This document shows, piece by piece, positions 35,328 to 45,300 of a stretch of 64,000 nucleotides of DNA. Position 1 is the stretch's first letter. Each line of letters begins with the position of its first letter. Made by a program: the position numbers and the translations under genes. A model generated the notes under the pieces. That model saw only the letters and a program-made list of their open reading frames with translations. It ran no database searches and had not been told where the DNA came from. The stretch comes from JBPOFM01 sp051252455 (GTDB taxonomy: Bacteria; Bacteroidota; Bacteroidia; Flavobacteriales; Flavobacteriaceae): contig JBPOFM010000001.1 in the NCBI GenBank assembly GCA_051252455.1, positions 744,001 to 808,000 on the forward strand, given 5' to 3'.

Positions 35328-35355
35328 TAGGTTAGAATATGTAGTGTAACGGATA

Positions 35356-35763
35356 TTATTTTTTTAATGCATCTCTAATCTCCTTCAACAAGTCAATTTC
35401 AGTTGGTCCAGGAGGTGGTGCAGGAGCTTCTTCTTTTTTCGCTCGTACTTTAGCATACGCTTTTACAATCATGAACAATACAAATCCAACAATGATTAAG
35501 TTGATGATTGAGTTGATCCAGCGACCATACATAATTGCATTTTCAGGTTTAACAATGACTCCATCCGCTCCTATAACAGCAGGTGAAAGCACGTATTTCA
35601 TGTCGGCAAAATCCATACCGCCTGATACAGATCCAATGATAGGCATCATGATGTCACTCACAAAACCATTGACTACCAAGCCAACAGCTCCAGCAAGTAA
35701 AACCGCAACTGCCAAGTCTATGACGTTGCCAGTCATGATAAAATCTTTAAATTCTTTCCACAT
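35356..35763 (-). CDS. mscL: large-conductance mechanosensitive channel
   Basis: A 135-residue inner-membrane pore that opens on membrane tension during osmotic downshock. It has the N-terminal helix MWKEFKDFIMTGNVIDLAVAV with the conserved gate region, the second transmembrane helix (INLIIVGFVLFMIV) and the charged C-terminal helix (EIDLLKEIRDALKK). A proline-rich linker (APAPPPGP) precedes that helix. Length is typical. Confidence 0.95.
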   Translation of the reverse strand: MWKEFKDFIMTGNVIDLAVAVLLAGAVGLVVNGFVSDIMMPIIGSVSGGMDFADMKYVLSPAVIGADGVIVKPENAIMYGRWINSIINLIIVGFVLFMIVKAYAKVRAKKEEAPAPPPGPTEIDLLKEIRDALKK

Positions 35764-35839
35764 AATAATTAATTTTAAGTTAGTTATGAAACGACTAATG
35801 TAAGAAAAATATAGAAGTGTTAAAAAAAGTTAAATACAT

Positions 35840-36946
35840 TTATTTTCTAACGATGCGTTTTACACGTTGTGAAATAGCGGTAATCAATTCGTAAGAAATG
35901 GTATTGGCCTTATGAGCCAATGCGTCAGCAGTATTATTTGCATCAAAAATGATGACTTCATCACCTTCTTCACAGTCAATTTTAGTCACGTTCACCATGA
36001 CCATATCCATACACACATTACCAATTAATGGCGCTTTTTTGCCGTTGATGATGACGTAGCCTTTACCATTGCCATAAATACGACTGATACCATCGGCATG
36101 TCCAATTGGGATTGTAGCAGTTTTTAGCAAGGCGTCGCTTTTAAAAGCACGATTGTAGCCTACAGATTCTCCTTTTTCAATATGATGTATTTGCGAAATG
36201 ACAGATTTTAAGCTCGCAATCGGTTTGAAATTTTTATTTTCTTTTTCAGAATTTCCAAAGCCGTATAAACCAATGCCACTTCTCACCATATCAAAATGTG
36301 CTTCCGGATAATTCAAAATGCCGGATGTATTGCACATGTGAAGTTTTGGAGTGTATCCAAAAGTGCTTTCAAATTTGAAGATTATAGCTTTGAAAGATGC
36401 TATTTGATGTAAGGTGAATTCTCTTTCGTTTAAATCTTCGCTCGCAGCCATGTGCGAAAAAATGGATTTTATTTTGAGTGTTGATGTGTTTTTTAGCTGT
36501 GAATAAATAGCATCAATATCTGACTCAACAAAGCCAAGACGATTTAAACCTGTATTGAATTTTATGTGAATTGGATAATTTGTTTGCTTTTCTTTAGCTG
36601 CAACCTTGAGAAATTCAGTCAATACTTTTTGATTATAGATGCTAGGTTCCAAACAGCGTTCAATCAACATCTCAAAACTGACGGGCAATGGATGCAATAC
36701 TAAAATGGGTCTTGTAACGCCTGCATCGCGAAGCGCAACTCCTTCCGAAGTGTAAGCAACTGCGAAATAGTCAACTCCTAAATCTTGAAGATATAAAGCA
36801 ATTTCATTTGCTTCACTACCATAGGCGAAGGCTTTTACAACCGCCAAAAACTGCGTTTCTTCTCCTATTTTTGATTTTAAGAATTCAAAATTGTGTTTTA
36901 AGGCTAATAAATCAATTTCGAGGACCGTTTCTTGAGCTTTAGGCAT
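35840..36946 (-). CDS. alr: alanine racemase
   Basis: This 368-residue PLP enzyme makes D-alanine for peptidoglycan. The start MPKAQETVLEIDLLALKHNF was chosen over one 12 codons upstream that would overlap tdk more. The PLP lysine lies in VVKAFAYGSEAN, a slight variation of the KANAYGHG motif. The second catalytic base is in SVGYNRAF; ICMDMVMV-type residues line the dimer active site. Overlap with tdk is 8 bases, so translation is coupled. Confidence 0.93.
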   Translation of the reverse strand: MPKAQETVLEIDLLALKHNFEFLKSKIGEETQFLAVVKAFAYGSEANEIALYLQDLGVDYFAVAYTSEGVALRDAGVTRPILVLHPLPVSFEMLIERCLEPSIYNQKVLTEFLKVAAKEKQTNYPIHIKFNTGLNRLGFVESDIDAIYSQLKNTSTLKIKSIFSHMAASEDLNEREFTLHQIASFKAIIFKFESTFGYTPKLHMCNTSGILNYPEAHFDMVRSGIGLYGFGNSEKENKNFKPIASLKSVISQIHHIEKGESVGYNRAFKSDALLKTATIPIGHADGISRIYGNGKGYVIINGKKAPLIGNVCMDMVMVNVTKIDCEEGDEVIIFDANNTADALAHKANTISYELITAISQRVKRIVRK

Positions 36947-37586
36947 TGGTATCTTTCGTTTTGGGCGAAATTTCTTCAGCATCGTTAACTTTCATATTGC
37001 GCACTTTGTCTCGAACCATAGCTTTGTAAAAAGCGCCTCGACTTAATGGTTCGTACTCATCCACCTCACCAAGTAGGACTAGGGCATCACTTTTTGCTTT
37101 TCGATAGCTATATTGCGCCAAATTTCCTGTGCGCGTACAGATTGCATGCACTTTTGTGACATATTCTGCAGTCGCCATTAAATAGGGCATTGGACCAAAA
37201 GGATTGCCTTTAAAATCCATGTCCAAACCCGCAACAATGACTCTTACGCCTTTATTGGCCAAGTCATTACAGACACGAACGATTTCATCATCAAAAAACT
37301 GTGCTTCATCAATACCAACCACATCACAACCATCCGCCAAAATTGGAATGTTTGCAGCTGCAGGAACTGGTGTCGAACGGATCTGGTTTGCATCATGTGA
37401 CACCACCATATCTTCATCATAACGCACATCCACAGTAGGTTTAAAGATTTCAACCTTTTGCTTTGCAAATTGCGCGCGCTTGAGCCTTCGAATTAATTCT
37501 TCGGTCTTTCCAGAGAACATCGAGCCACATATAACTTCAATCCACCCAAATTGTTCTTTAGGATTTACTGTATTTTCAAGAAACAT
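36939..37586 (-). CDS. tdk: thymidine kinase
   Basis: This 215-residue type II thymidine kinase phosphorylates thymidine with ATP. The P-loop GSMFSGKTEELIRRL is near residue 20; DEAQFFDD is the base-binding aspartate/glutamate region. The lasso domain that normally binds zinc through two CxxC/CxxH pairs reads HAICTRTGN and PLSRGAFY, so three of the four ligands are missing. The substrate-contacting AQYSYRK segment is kept. It starts the tdk-alr unit. Confidence 0.93.
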   Translation of the reverse strand: MFLENTVNPKEQFGWIEVICGSMFSGKTEELIRRLKRAQFAKQKVEIFKPTVDVRYDEDMVVSHDANQIRSTPVPAAANIPILADGCDVVGIDEAQFFDDEIVRVCNDLANKGVRVIVAGLDMDFKGNPFGPMPYLMATAEYVTKVHAICTRTGNLAQYSYRKAKSDALVLLGEVDEYEPLSRGAFYKAMVRDKVRNMKVNDAEEISPKTKDTNA

Positions 37587-37689
37587 TTTGTAATTTTAAC
37601 ACTAAAACGAAGTCATTCTACGTTTTTATAAAGGTGGCGTAAATTTATTAAAAATCAAAAGCATAAAACAGATTTAAAGTTAAAAAGTT

Positions 37690-38463
37690 ATGAAGAAGAA
37701 GTTGGAATCGGAATTGATGAGCATTGCCCATCGTATTTTGAAATTGAAAGGAAAAGAAGATGTGGTTAAAATGCAGTTTGAAGCGGGACAATTATATGAA
37801 AAATTGTCGGTTTTAAAATTTGCGCATGAAAATTTTGAAAATGGGGCTATGCCAACCATAGGTGGTGATTCTTCGTTTTTTGAAATGCTCGATGTCGCTT
37901 TCAACAATAAAATTAGTGACAACATTGAGCGTGAAGATAAAATCTATATCAATCTAGACGAAGTTGAAGATGATGGTATTATGGAGCCTGTCATGGAAAA
38001 AATAAAAGACATGTTTGCTCAAATGCCTCAAGAAGCTGATGAGATAGATATTATCGTAGAGGAGGCCATTTCAAAACCAGTTTCTAAAAAACACGACTTT
38101 GACGAATTGACTGCAGATTTTAAGGACATTCCGGTTTTTGATCCCGTTTCCACCACCCAACATGCTACACAAGAAAATAATTCCGAAAAGGAAGCCTTAA
38201 AAAAATCGCGTTCACTCAACGACAAATTAAAAACGGGAGGATTGAACATTGGTTTGAATGACAAAATTGCCTTCATCAAGCATTTGTTTGAAGGGAGTCG
38301 TGAAGATTATGATCGAGTTGTTTCACAAATAAACACATCAGATTCTTACAAAGAGGCAAAAAATTTGGTTCAGAACATTGTCAAGCCTGACTATAATAAT
38401 TGGGAAGGAAAAGAGGAGTTTGAAGAACGATTTATGGAAATTGTTGAAAGTAAGTTTGATTAA
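37690..38463 (+). CDS. conserved hypothetical acidic protein beside rsmI
   Basis: A 257-residue cytoplasmic protein, helical and acidic, starting MKKKLESELMSIAHRIL. The middle (about 100-185) is low-complexity and charged; the C-terminal part ends with GLNDKIAFIKHLFEGSREDYDRVV and LVQNIVKPDYNNWEGKEEF. This architecture occurs in Bacteroidetes hypothetical proteins. No catalytic motif was recognised. The stop shares its last base with the rsmI start, so translation is coupled. Confidence 0.78.
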   Translation: MKKKLESELMSIAHRILKLKGKEDVVKMQFEAGQLYEKLSVLKFAHENFENGAMPTIGGDSSFFEMLDVAFNNKISDNIEREDKIYINLDEVEDDGIMEPVMEKIKDMFAQMPQEADEIDIIVEEAISKPVSKKHDFDELTADFKDIPVFDPVSTTQHATQENNSEKEALKKSRSLNDKLKTGGLNIGLNDKIAFIKHLFEGSREDYDRVVSQINTSDSYKEAKNLVQNIVKPDYNNWEGKEEFEERFMEIVESKFD

Positions 38464-39140
38464 TGAGCAAACTCTACATCGTACCAACACCAATTGGTAA
38501 TCTTAAAGACATGACTTTTAGAGCCGTTGAGGTTTTAAAGGAAGCCGATTTGATTTTGGCGGAAGACACTCGCACATCGGGAAAATTACTAAGGCATTTC
38601 GAAATTTCTACGCCTTCGCAATCGCATCACATGCACAACGAGCATAAAACGGTTGCTAAGTTGATTCAAAAAATAAAAAGCGGAACAGTCGTTGCATTGA
38701 TAAGTGATGCAGGAACTCCTGCTATTTCCGACCCAGGCTTTTTGCTGACACGAGCGTGTATTGAAAACGAGATTGATGTAGATTGTTTGCCAGGTGCGAC
38801 CGCTTTTGTACCTGCTTTAGTGAATAGCGGCTTGCCAAACGATAAATTTGTATTTGAAGGGTTTTTGCCAGTCAAAAAAGGACGTCAAACACGATTATTA
38901 TTACTGGCTGAAGAAACAAGAACTATTATTTTTTATGAAAGTCCTCATAAACTCATAAAAACACTTTTACATTTTTGTGAATACTTTGGAGAAGACAGAC
39001 CTGTATCCGTATCGCGTGAGCTGACCAAACTCTATGAAGAGACCGTTCGAGGCACAGCCAAGGAAGTTTTACGACATTACACCGACAAACCACCAAAAGG
39101 AGAAATTGTCATTTGCGTAGGTGGAAAACCAAAAGGGTAG
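38463..39140 (+). CDS. rsmI: 16S rRNA (cytidine-1402-2'-O)-methyltransferase
   Basis: A 225-residue SPOUT-unlike tetrapyrrole-methylase-fold enzyme that methylates the ribose of C1402 in 16S rRNA. MSKLYIVPTPIGNLKDMTFRA, the EDTRTS segment, ISDAGTPAISDPG and SPHKL are the family marks. Length is near the lower end of the family. It is coupled to the preceding hypothetical gene through a TAATG junction. Confidence 0.95.
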   Translation: MSKLYIVPTPIGNLKDMTFRAVEVLKEADLILAEDTRTSGKLLRHFEISTPSQSHHMHNEHKTVAKLIQKIKSGTVVALISDAGTPAISDPGFLLTRACIENEIDVDCLPGATAFVPALVNSGLPNDKFVFEGFLPVKKGRQTRLLLLAEETRTIIFYESPHKLIKTLLHFCEYFGEDRPVSVSRELTKLYEETVRGTAKEVLRHYTDKPPKGEIVICVGGKPKG

Positions 39141-39173
39141 GACAACTCAAAATCACTTTACATTATTTAAATT

Positions 39174-40538
39174 ATGGAAGAAACAAAGCATTATGACGTT
39201 TTTGTCATTGGAACTGGAATCGCTGGTCAGACGGCAGCCAAAATTTGTATAGGAGAAGGAATGAAAGTCGCCATGGCAGACAATCGCGGGTTTGGTGGAA
39301 CCTGTGCTATTAGAGGCTGCGATCCAAAGAAAGTTTTGTTACAATTTTCTGAATTGGTGCATAAAAGCCATTTATTGTCCAATAAAGGAATTAATAAACA
39401 GCCAAAAGTAACGTGGAAAACAGTCCAAATTTTTAAGTCGTCATTCACTGACCCTGTTCCTCCAAGCACCGAAAAAAAATTGACGGATTTAGGAATAGAA
39501 CTGTATCATCAATCTCCAGTGTTTCAAAATGAAAACCAGATTTTGGTTGAAGGGAAGTTGATTTCTGCGGATACATTTGTGATTGCCACGGGAATGATTC
39601 CGAGAGAATTATCCATTGATGGAAATGAGTATTGCCAAGTGAGTGATGACATTCTTAATCTTAAAAAATTACCAAAATCAGCGACCTTCATTGGTTCTGG
39701 TTATGTAGGAATGGAGTTTGCCTGCATGATGGCGAGCATGGGGACCAAAGTGACCATGATTGAACAGGAATCAAAACCATTGTCGCAATTCGATGCATTT
39801 TTAGTAGAGAAATTAAAAGCATATCTCGAAACAATTGGAATCACATTTATACTTAATGCGGAAGTGACATCTGTGGAAAAATTAAAAAAGAATTTGAGAG
39901 TTCGCTATCAAGTAAAAGGAAAGAGCAAGTCCATAAAATCACGAAAAGTGTTTAATACAGCGGGTCGAATTCCGTCCATAGAAATGCTTGAGCTGTCAAA
40001 TGCAAATGTAAAAACGGATCATAGTGGTGTTCTTGTAGACGATTATCTACAGAGTGTGTCGAACGCAAAATTCTATGCCTGCGGCGATGTGAGCAGTAAA
40101 TCACTTCCCTTGACGCCACTCTCTGGATTACAGGGTTATATTGTTGGGAAAAACATCATTAAGGCGAATTCCAAAAAGTTTGAAGTGCCGTGTATTCCAT
40201 CAACTGTGTTTACCAATCCTAATTTATCAAGTGTCGGATATTCGGAAGAGGAGGCAAAAAAGCGCTACAAAAATGTAAAAATTTATAATAACGACGCGAG
40301 CGATTGGTACAATGCGAAAAAGGAAAACAACCCAGTATACGCTTATAAAATTCTGGTCAATGAACGAACCGACGAAATTGTGGGAGCACATTTATTGAGT
40401 TCGCAGGCAAATGAAACTATTAACCTATTCTCAATGGCAATTCAACAAAAAATGACAGTTGCGGAATTTAAAAAACAAATGTTTACCTATCCATCTTATA
40501 GCAGCGATTTGAAAAGTATGATGAAGGATGACGATTAA
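39174..40538 (+). CDS. pyridine nucleotide-disulfide oxidoreductase family protein
   Basis: A 454-residue flavoprotein of the glutathione-reductase/dihydrolipoamide-dehydrogenase fold. GTGIAGQTAA binds FAD, and GFGGTCAIRGCDPKK carries a redox pair Cys44-x4-Cys49 in the usual place. A second dinucleotide motif, FIGSGYVGMEFACM, binds NAD(P)H; YACGDV closes the FAD site. The C-terminal His-Glu dyad is changed: TYPSYSSDL stands where HPTxxE is usual. It may therefore be a non-classical reductase (mercuric-reductase-like or plant-type homologue). Confidence 0.87.
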   Translation: MEETKHYDVFVIGTGIAGQTAAKICIGEGMKVAMADNRGFGGTCAIRGCDPKKVLLQFSELVHKSHLLSNKGINKQPKVTWKTVQIFKSSFTDPVPPSTEKKLTDLGIELYHQSPVFQNENQILVEGKLISADTFVIATGMIPRELSIDGNEYCQVSDDILNLKKLPKSATFIGSGYVGMEFACMMASMGTKVTMIEQESKPLSQFDAFLVEKLKAYLETIGITFILNAEVTSVEKLKKNLRVRYQVKGKSKSIKSRKVFNTAGRIPSIEMLELSNANVKTDHSGVLVDDYLQSVSNAKFYACGDVSSKSLPLTPLSGLQGYIVGKNIIKANSKKFEVPCIPSTVFTNPNLSSVGYSEEEAKKRYKNVKIYNNDASDWYNAKKENNPVYAYKILVNERTDEIVGAHLLSSQANETINLFSMAIQQKMTVAEFKKQMFTYPSYSSDLKSMMKDDD

Positions 40539-40568
40539 CCAGTTTTTACTTAAAATTAATCCCTAAAG

Positions 40569-42284
40569 ATGCCCTTAATGAACAAATCATTTTATCTATT
40601 TTTTCTAGGATTTTTTCTGGTTATTAATACAAAAGCACAAACTCTAAATCCTTCCAATTATTCCGATATCATCAGTCAGGAATTCACAGGTGATCTCGCT
40701 TACGAAACGACCGCTTTTATTGAAAAATATTGGCGTGTGGTGGGAAATTCGGGCTTTAATAAAAGCGTTTATTTTATTGCTGAACAATTAGAAAAAGCGG
40801 GTTTTGTTTTGCAAGAGAATGCAACAGAAGATAGCAAATTGACTTATCGAATAGAAACGAGACCACTTAAAGAACCCACTTGGGAAGTAATAGATGGTGC
40901 TGTTAAAATTACAGGTGAAGACGAACCGTTGTTGCAACACAAAACAAACCGCAACATGATAGCTCTCAACTCTTACAGTACGCCAAAAGAGGGCGTCGAA
41001 GCGGAAGTCATCTTTGTTGATGATGTGAAAAAAATTAAAAACTTGGATGTCAGAGGCAAAATAGTCTTTGCGGAATCAAGTCCTTTTTGGGTATTTAATT
41101 TGGCTGTTTTGCAAGGTGGTGCACTAGGTATTTTGGTCTATGATAATCCAGATTACTTACAACCAGAAAAAAATGTTACTTCCATCCAATTCCGTTCAAT
41201 TCAACTAAAACCAGAGCAGCAATCTTGGGCAATCGCATTATCATTTGCAGCGAAAGAGCGTCTGAAAGAACGTTTATCAAAAGGCAAGGTCAATTTACAA
41301 GTACAAATTGAAACAAAGATTTATGAATCAAAAGAATTGACCATTGTCGCCGACATTCATGGTTCCGAAGCGCCTCAAGAACGATTGGTTTTTAGTGCTC
41401 ACATACAAGAACCTGGCGCTAATGACAATGCTACCGGTGTGGGAGTTGCTCTAGAAATGGCAACTTTGACGGCGAAATTCATCAAAGACAAGCAATGGAA
41501 ACCAAAGCGCACTTTGACATTTCTTTGGGGAGACGAAATTGTGTCAACCAAAAGATTTGTGAAGGAAGATAGAATACGAGCAGACAATACAAAATGGGGC
41601 ATCAGCCTTGATATGGTGGGTGAAAATACAGACATCACAGGTGGTTCTTTTTTGATTGAAAAAATGCCAGATCCAAGTGCCATTTGGACTAGGGGAAAAG
41701 ACAAACATACAGAATGGGGAGGTTCGCCCATGAGTTTAAGCCAAATGCAACCACATTACCTAAATGATTTTTTGATTGATCAGTTTCAAATTCAAGGCAA
41801 GCTTGCCAATTGGGAAGTCAATACAAATCCATACGAAGGAGGAAGTGATCATTCTCCCTTTTTAGAAGCTGATATTCCAAGTGTTTTGTTTTGGCATTTT
41901 ACAGACCAGTTTTATCATACCGACAATGATAGATTGGATAAAGTTTCAAAGGAAACCTTAAAAAATGTAGGTACAGCAGCATTAGTTTCGTCTTATCTAC
42001 TTTTGAATTCGGATGAAAAAACAGCGAAGCAAATCATCAAAACAATAGAAGAAGCTGGAATAAATCGACTCAACGAAGAATTGGTCCAAAGCAAAAATGC
42101 CATTCTAAAAGGCGAATCGAAGGACCAACAGCTAAAGATTATTCATGCTTGGGAAGATTGGTATATAAAAGCGATCGGCAGCACTACGGATCTTTTAAAT
42201 GATAAAGAATTGCTACAAGAATTGATTGCTTCATCACAAGAAAAAATTCGAATGACTGTGGAGAGGGTTATTTCTGGAATTTAA
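40569..42284 (+). CDS. exported M28-family metallopeptidase
   Basis: A 571-residue secreted aminopeptidase-like protein. A signal peptide (ending NTKAQ) precedes a PA-like insert (about residues 150-240) and the M28 peptidase core. Zinc-site segments are GANDNATG, WGDE, SLDMVG and FYHTDND; the first is preceded by HIQEP, where HxD is usual, so one ligand may be atypical. The GGSDHSPF segment carries the active acid region. A start at 40578 is also possible. It converges on the macroglobulin operon. Confidence 0.88.
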   Translation: MPLMNKSFYLFFLGFFLVINTKAQTLNPSNYSDIISQEFTGDLAYETTAFIEKYWRVVGNSGFNKSVYFIAEQLEKAGFVLQENATEDSKLTYRIETRPLKEPTWEVIDGAVKITGEDEPLLQHKTNRNMIALNSYSTPKEGVEAEVIFVDDVKKIKNLDVRGKIVFAESSPFWVFNLAVLQGGALGILVYDNPDYLQPEKNVTSIQFRSIQLKPEQQSWAIALSFAAKERLKERLSKGKVNLQVQIETKIYESKELTIVADIHGSEAPQERLVFSAHIQEPGANDNATGVGVALEMATLTAKFIKDKQWKPKRTLTFLWGDEIVSTKRFVKEDRIRADNTKWGISLDMVGENTDITGGSFLIEKMPDPSAIWTRGKDKHTEWGGSPMSLSQMQPHYLNDFLIDQFQIQGKLANWEVNTNPYEGGSDHSPFLEADIPSVLFWHFTDQFYHTDNDRLDKVSKETLKNVGTAALVSSYLLLNSDEKTAKQIIKTIEEAGINRLNEELVQSKNAILKGESKDQQLKIIHAWEDWYIKAIGSTTDLLNDKELLQELIASSQEKIRMTVERVISGI

Positions 42285-42303
42285 TTGAAGAGAATTATAT
42301 TAA

Positions 42304-42335
42304 GAAAGACCTCACCATTTCTGATGAGGTCTTTC
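42304..42335 (-). terminator. terminator after the macroglobulin gene
   Basis: GAAAGACCTCA and TGAGGTCTTTC form an 11-bp stem around CCATTTCTGA. It works between two convergent genes. On the minus strand its loop, TCAGAAATGG, is identical to that of the hairpin at 49870-49898. Confidence 0.8.
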
Positions 42336-42355
42336 ACAATTAACAAACCAATCAA

Positions 42356-45300
42356 CTAATTCCCAATTTGAAGTCTATTTCCTTCAATCCAATTTTTATG
42401 TTCGTCACCATAATATAAGTAGACTGTACTTGCAGGTGCTTGATAACTTCCAGCGATATCAGCTTTTAGATCCAATCGAAGTGTTTTGGTTTCGGAAGCA
42501 TCAAATTCTCTCCAATAGAAAACCAAATAGTTGTCGAACACTTCATAATAAGCTGCTTTATTTTGTTCAAGGATTTCCTTTAATTGCCAAGGTTGTGGAG
42601 TGGCTCCAGATGGAATGCCTACAATCGCTAGTGCCATTCCTAATTTTTCGTTTTTAGAATTGGCAACTTTGATGGTCATGCTCACATTGTCACCAACTTT
42701 GTAGTCTTTGTTGAGGATAGTAGTCTCAAAACTCAAAGGACATCCTTTTGACGAATCTGGCACGTAACTATCCCATTTAATAGTCATAGAATAAGGTAAT
42801 TCCATTTTTGGATTGGTGAATTTCACCTTCATGGTTTGCTTACCACTCTTTAAATAATCCTCTAAATGATCAATAGTTATTTTTCCATTTTTGGCTATTT
42901 TTAATTGGCTACTGATGGTTTTTCCATTCAACACCAATTCTACGGTGTCATTCTGATGAATCAATTTTTGTTTTTGACCTTTGGTATATTCTATCAACGC
43001 TTTTAAAGACATGGCAGTCGATTGTGTTGAACCAAAGCTTCCGCCATTTCTCTGTGACACTAAATATTCAATTCCTTTGGAAATCAATGCCTCATTTTTG
43101 GTTTTCTCTCTCATCAATGCCAATAATGTAAAGGCAACCGTTTCAATTTGCTTTGCGTTTCCGTAGGAACGTGTAATGGTGTTTTCAACAGAAAGGTTTT
43201 TGAATCCTTTGTCATCAATATTTTCATGAATTTTTTTAAGTAGAATGGCGGCATTTTCCTGACGGTTGAGATTATAACTTGCCAGAGCCATCAATGCCAT
43301 TTTGTACGTGTCATTACTTTTCAGAGATTCGTTGTATGCAGTCGTATATTCTATATCTAGAAAGCCCTCAATCTTGGCTTCACTGATTGCGTAAACAATG
43401 TAAGCATTGGCAACATCTGCAGGAGAACTTGCAAAACTATCGTAACCTTTTTCACTTTTCTTAAAACCTCCTTTACCATCTTTTCGACTTAATAGCCATT
43501 TCACTGTACGGTCGAGCATCTTTTGGTCCACACCATCGTATACCTCTTTCATTTCGGTAAATTCCAACACGCCATAAGCTGTCAAGGTTTCATGAGGCGG
43601 TGTGTGGCCAAACCATTCGAAGCCATTTTCTTTCGTTTCAAAACTTATCAAACGGTTATAACCTTCTTTGATATATTGCATGGCTTTGGCTTCAATATCT
43701 GGATTGCTTTTTCCTGCTTCTTTCAAATATTTAAGCACCATAATATTTGGATACGTAGAAGATGAGGTTTGCTCAAAACAACCAGAAGGTTTGCGTAGCA
43801 TTCCCTCAATACCATTCATCACATCGCCGATAACGTCCGTATAAATATTGAATTCAGCAGAAACACTTCCTTTTACAGAATTATTGATTTCAAAATCAAA
43901 ATTCTGTGATTTTGAACCTGAAAGTGAAACTTCAGTTGGAAAATAAGGACTTAAAACAGTGATGTCCCTTTTAATAGAATCTGAATATTCCTTGGAGTTT
44001 AATGACAATTGAATCGTTGCCAAATCTGTCTTTTTAATCGGAATCACCTTCATGTTGACAACAACAGAACTATTGGCTTCAATAGTGATATCGGAATCGA
44101 TTGCTTCCAAAAGCTTTAAATGTTCAGGCAATAGTATATCAAGTGTAGACTTGACGATGGTATCCGATTCATTAATGATTGTAACAGGTAAACTGATGGT
44201 ATCATTCAAAGCCATGTAATTTGGAGCTTTAAAGTCGATGTTCAACAACTTTTTTGTGGCGTATAATTGTTCTTGTCTGCCAAGGAGGCCATTATAACCA
44301 ATGCCTTCTGCTGTAATTTTAAAAGAAGTAATAGCATCCGAATTATAAAACTCAAACTCTGCTTTTCCGTTTTCATCCGTTTGTACCACCGGATTCCAAT
44401 AGATGGTTTGTCTAAAGTCTGTGCGTTCTTCTGGGACTATTTCGCTATCATATTTTGGAGCATAAAAGCGTTTAGAAGTATATGTGTTTAAAGCTCTATG
44501 GTTGTAAAAACTATGAATCGCATAGTTATTGAATTTTGCATTGTTCAACTTTTTCTTTCCATAGTTGTAATTGTAACCTTTGTTGTTTTTAGTAGTGATA
44601 ATAATAACACCATTACCAGCTCTACAGCCATAGATGGCAGAAGCAGCTGCGTCCTTTAAAACTGTTACCGAGTTTACTTGGTTAGTATCCAAATCTGAAA
44701 AGACACTTTGGTCATAAGGTACACCGTCAATAACAATAAGTGGTTCACTATTTCCAGAAATGGAAGAATTCCCGCGAATGATGATTTTTGAAGTGCTTCC
44801 AGGAGAAAGATCATTTGTTGTTACTTGTATACCTGCCACCGAACCTTGTAGTGCGTGTGCAATGGTGGAAGGGTTTATTTCTTCTGCACTTATATGTGTT
44901 ATGGAGCTGGTCAATAATTGCTTTCTTTGAATGCCATATGCTACAACTACGATTTCATCAAGTGCGGCCTCGTCCTCATTCAAGGATATGGAAGCAATTG
45001 CTTTTTGTTTGATGGCTTTTTGCAAAGGCTTTTCAATGGCGTCGAAAGCTTTTACGGCGTCTTTACTTTCTAGGTTTTTCTCATTCTTGTTTTGATTGAT
45101 GGTGTATCCTTCGGTTAGTTTGTCTTCATAGATGGTTAAGGTTTTACCATTATCTGTATATGCCATTAATAACAAGCTTTGTCCTTGGTCAAATCTGAAT
45201 GAAAATTTTCCGTCATCATTACTTTTAAAAACCAATACCTTATTTCCATTTTGGTCAAAGAGCAAAAGATTGGCTTTCACTGGTCTTCCTTTGTTATCTA

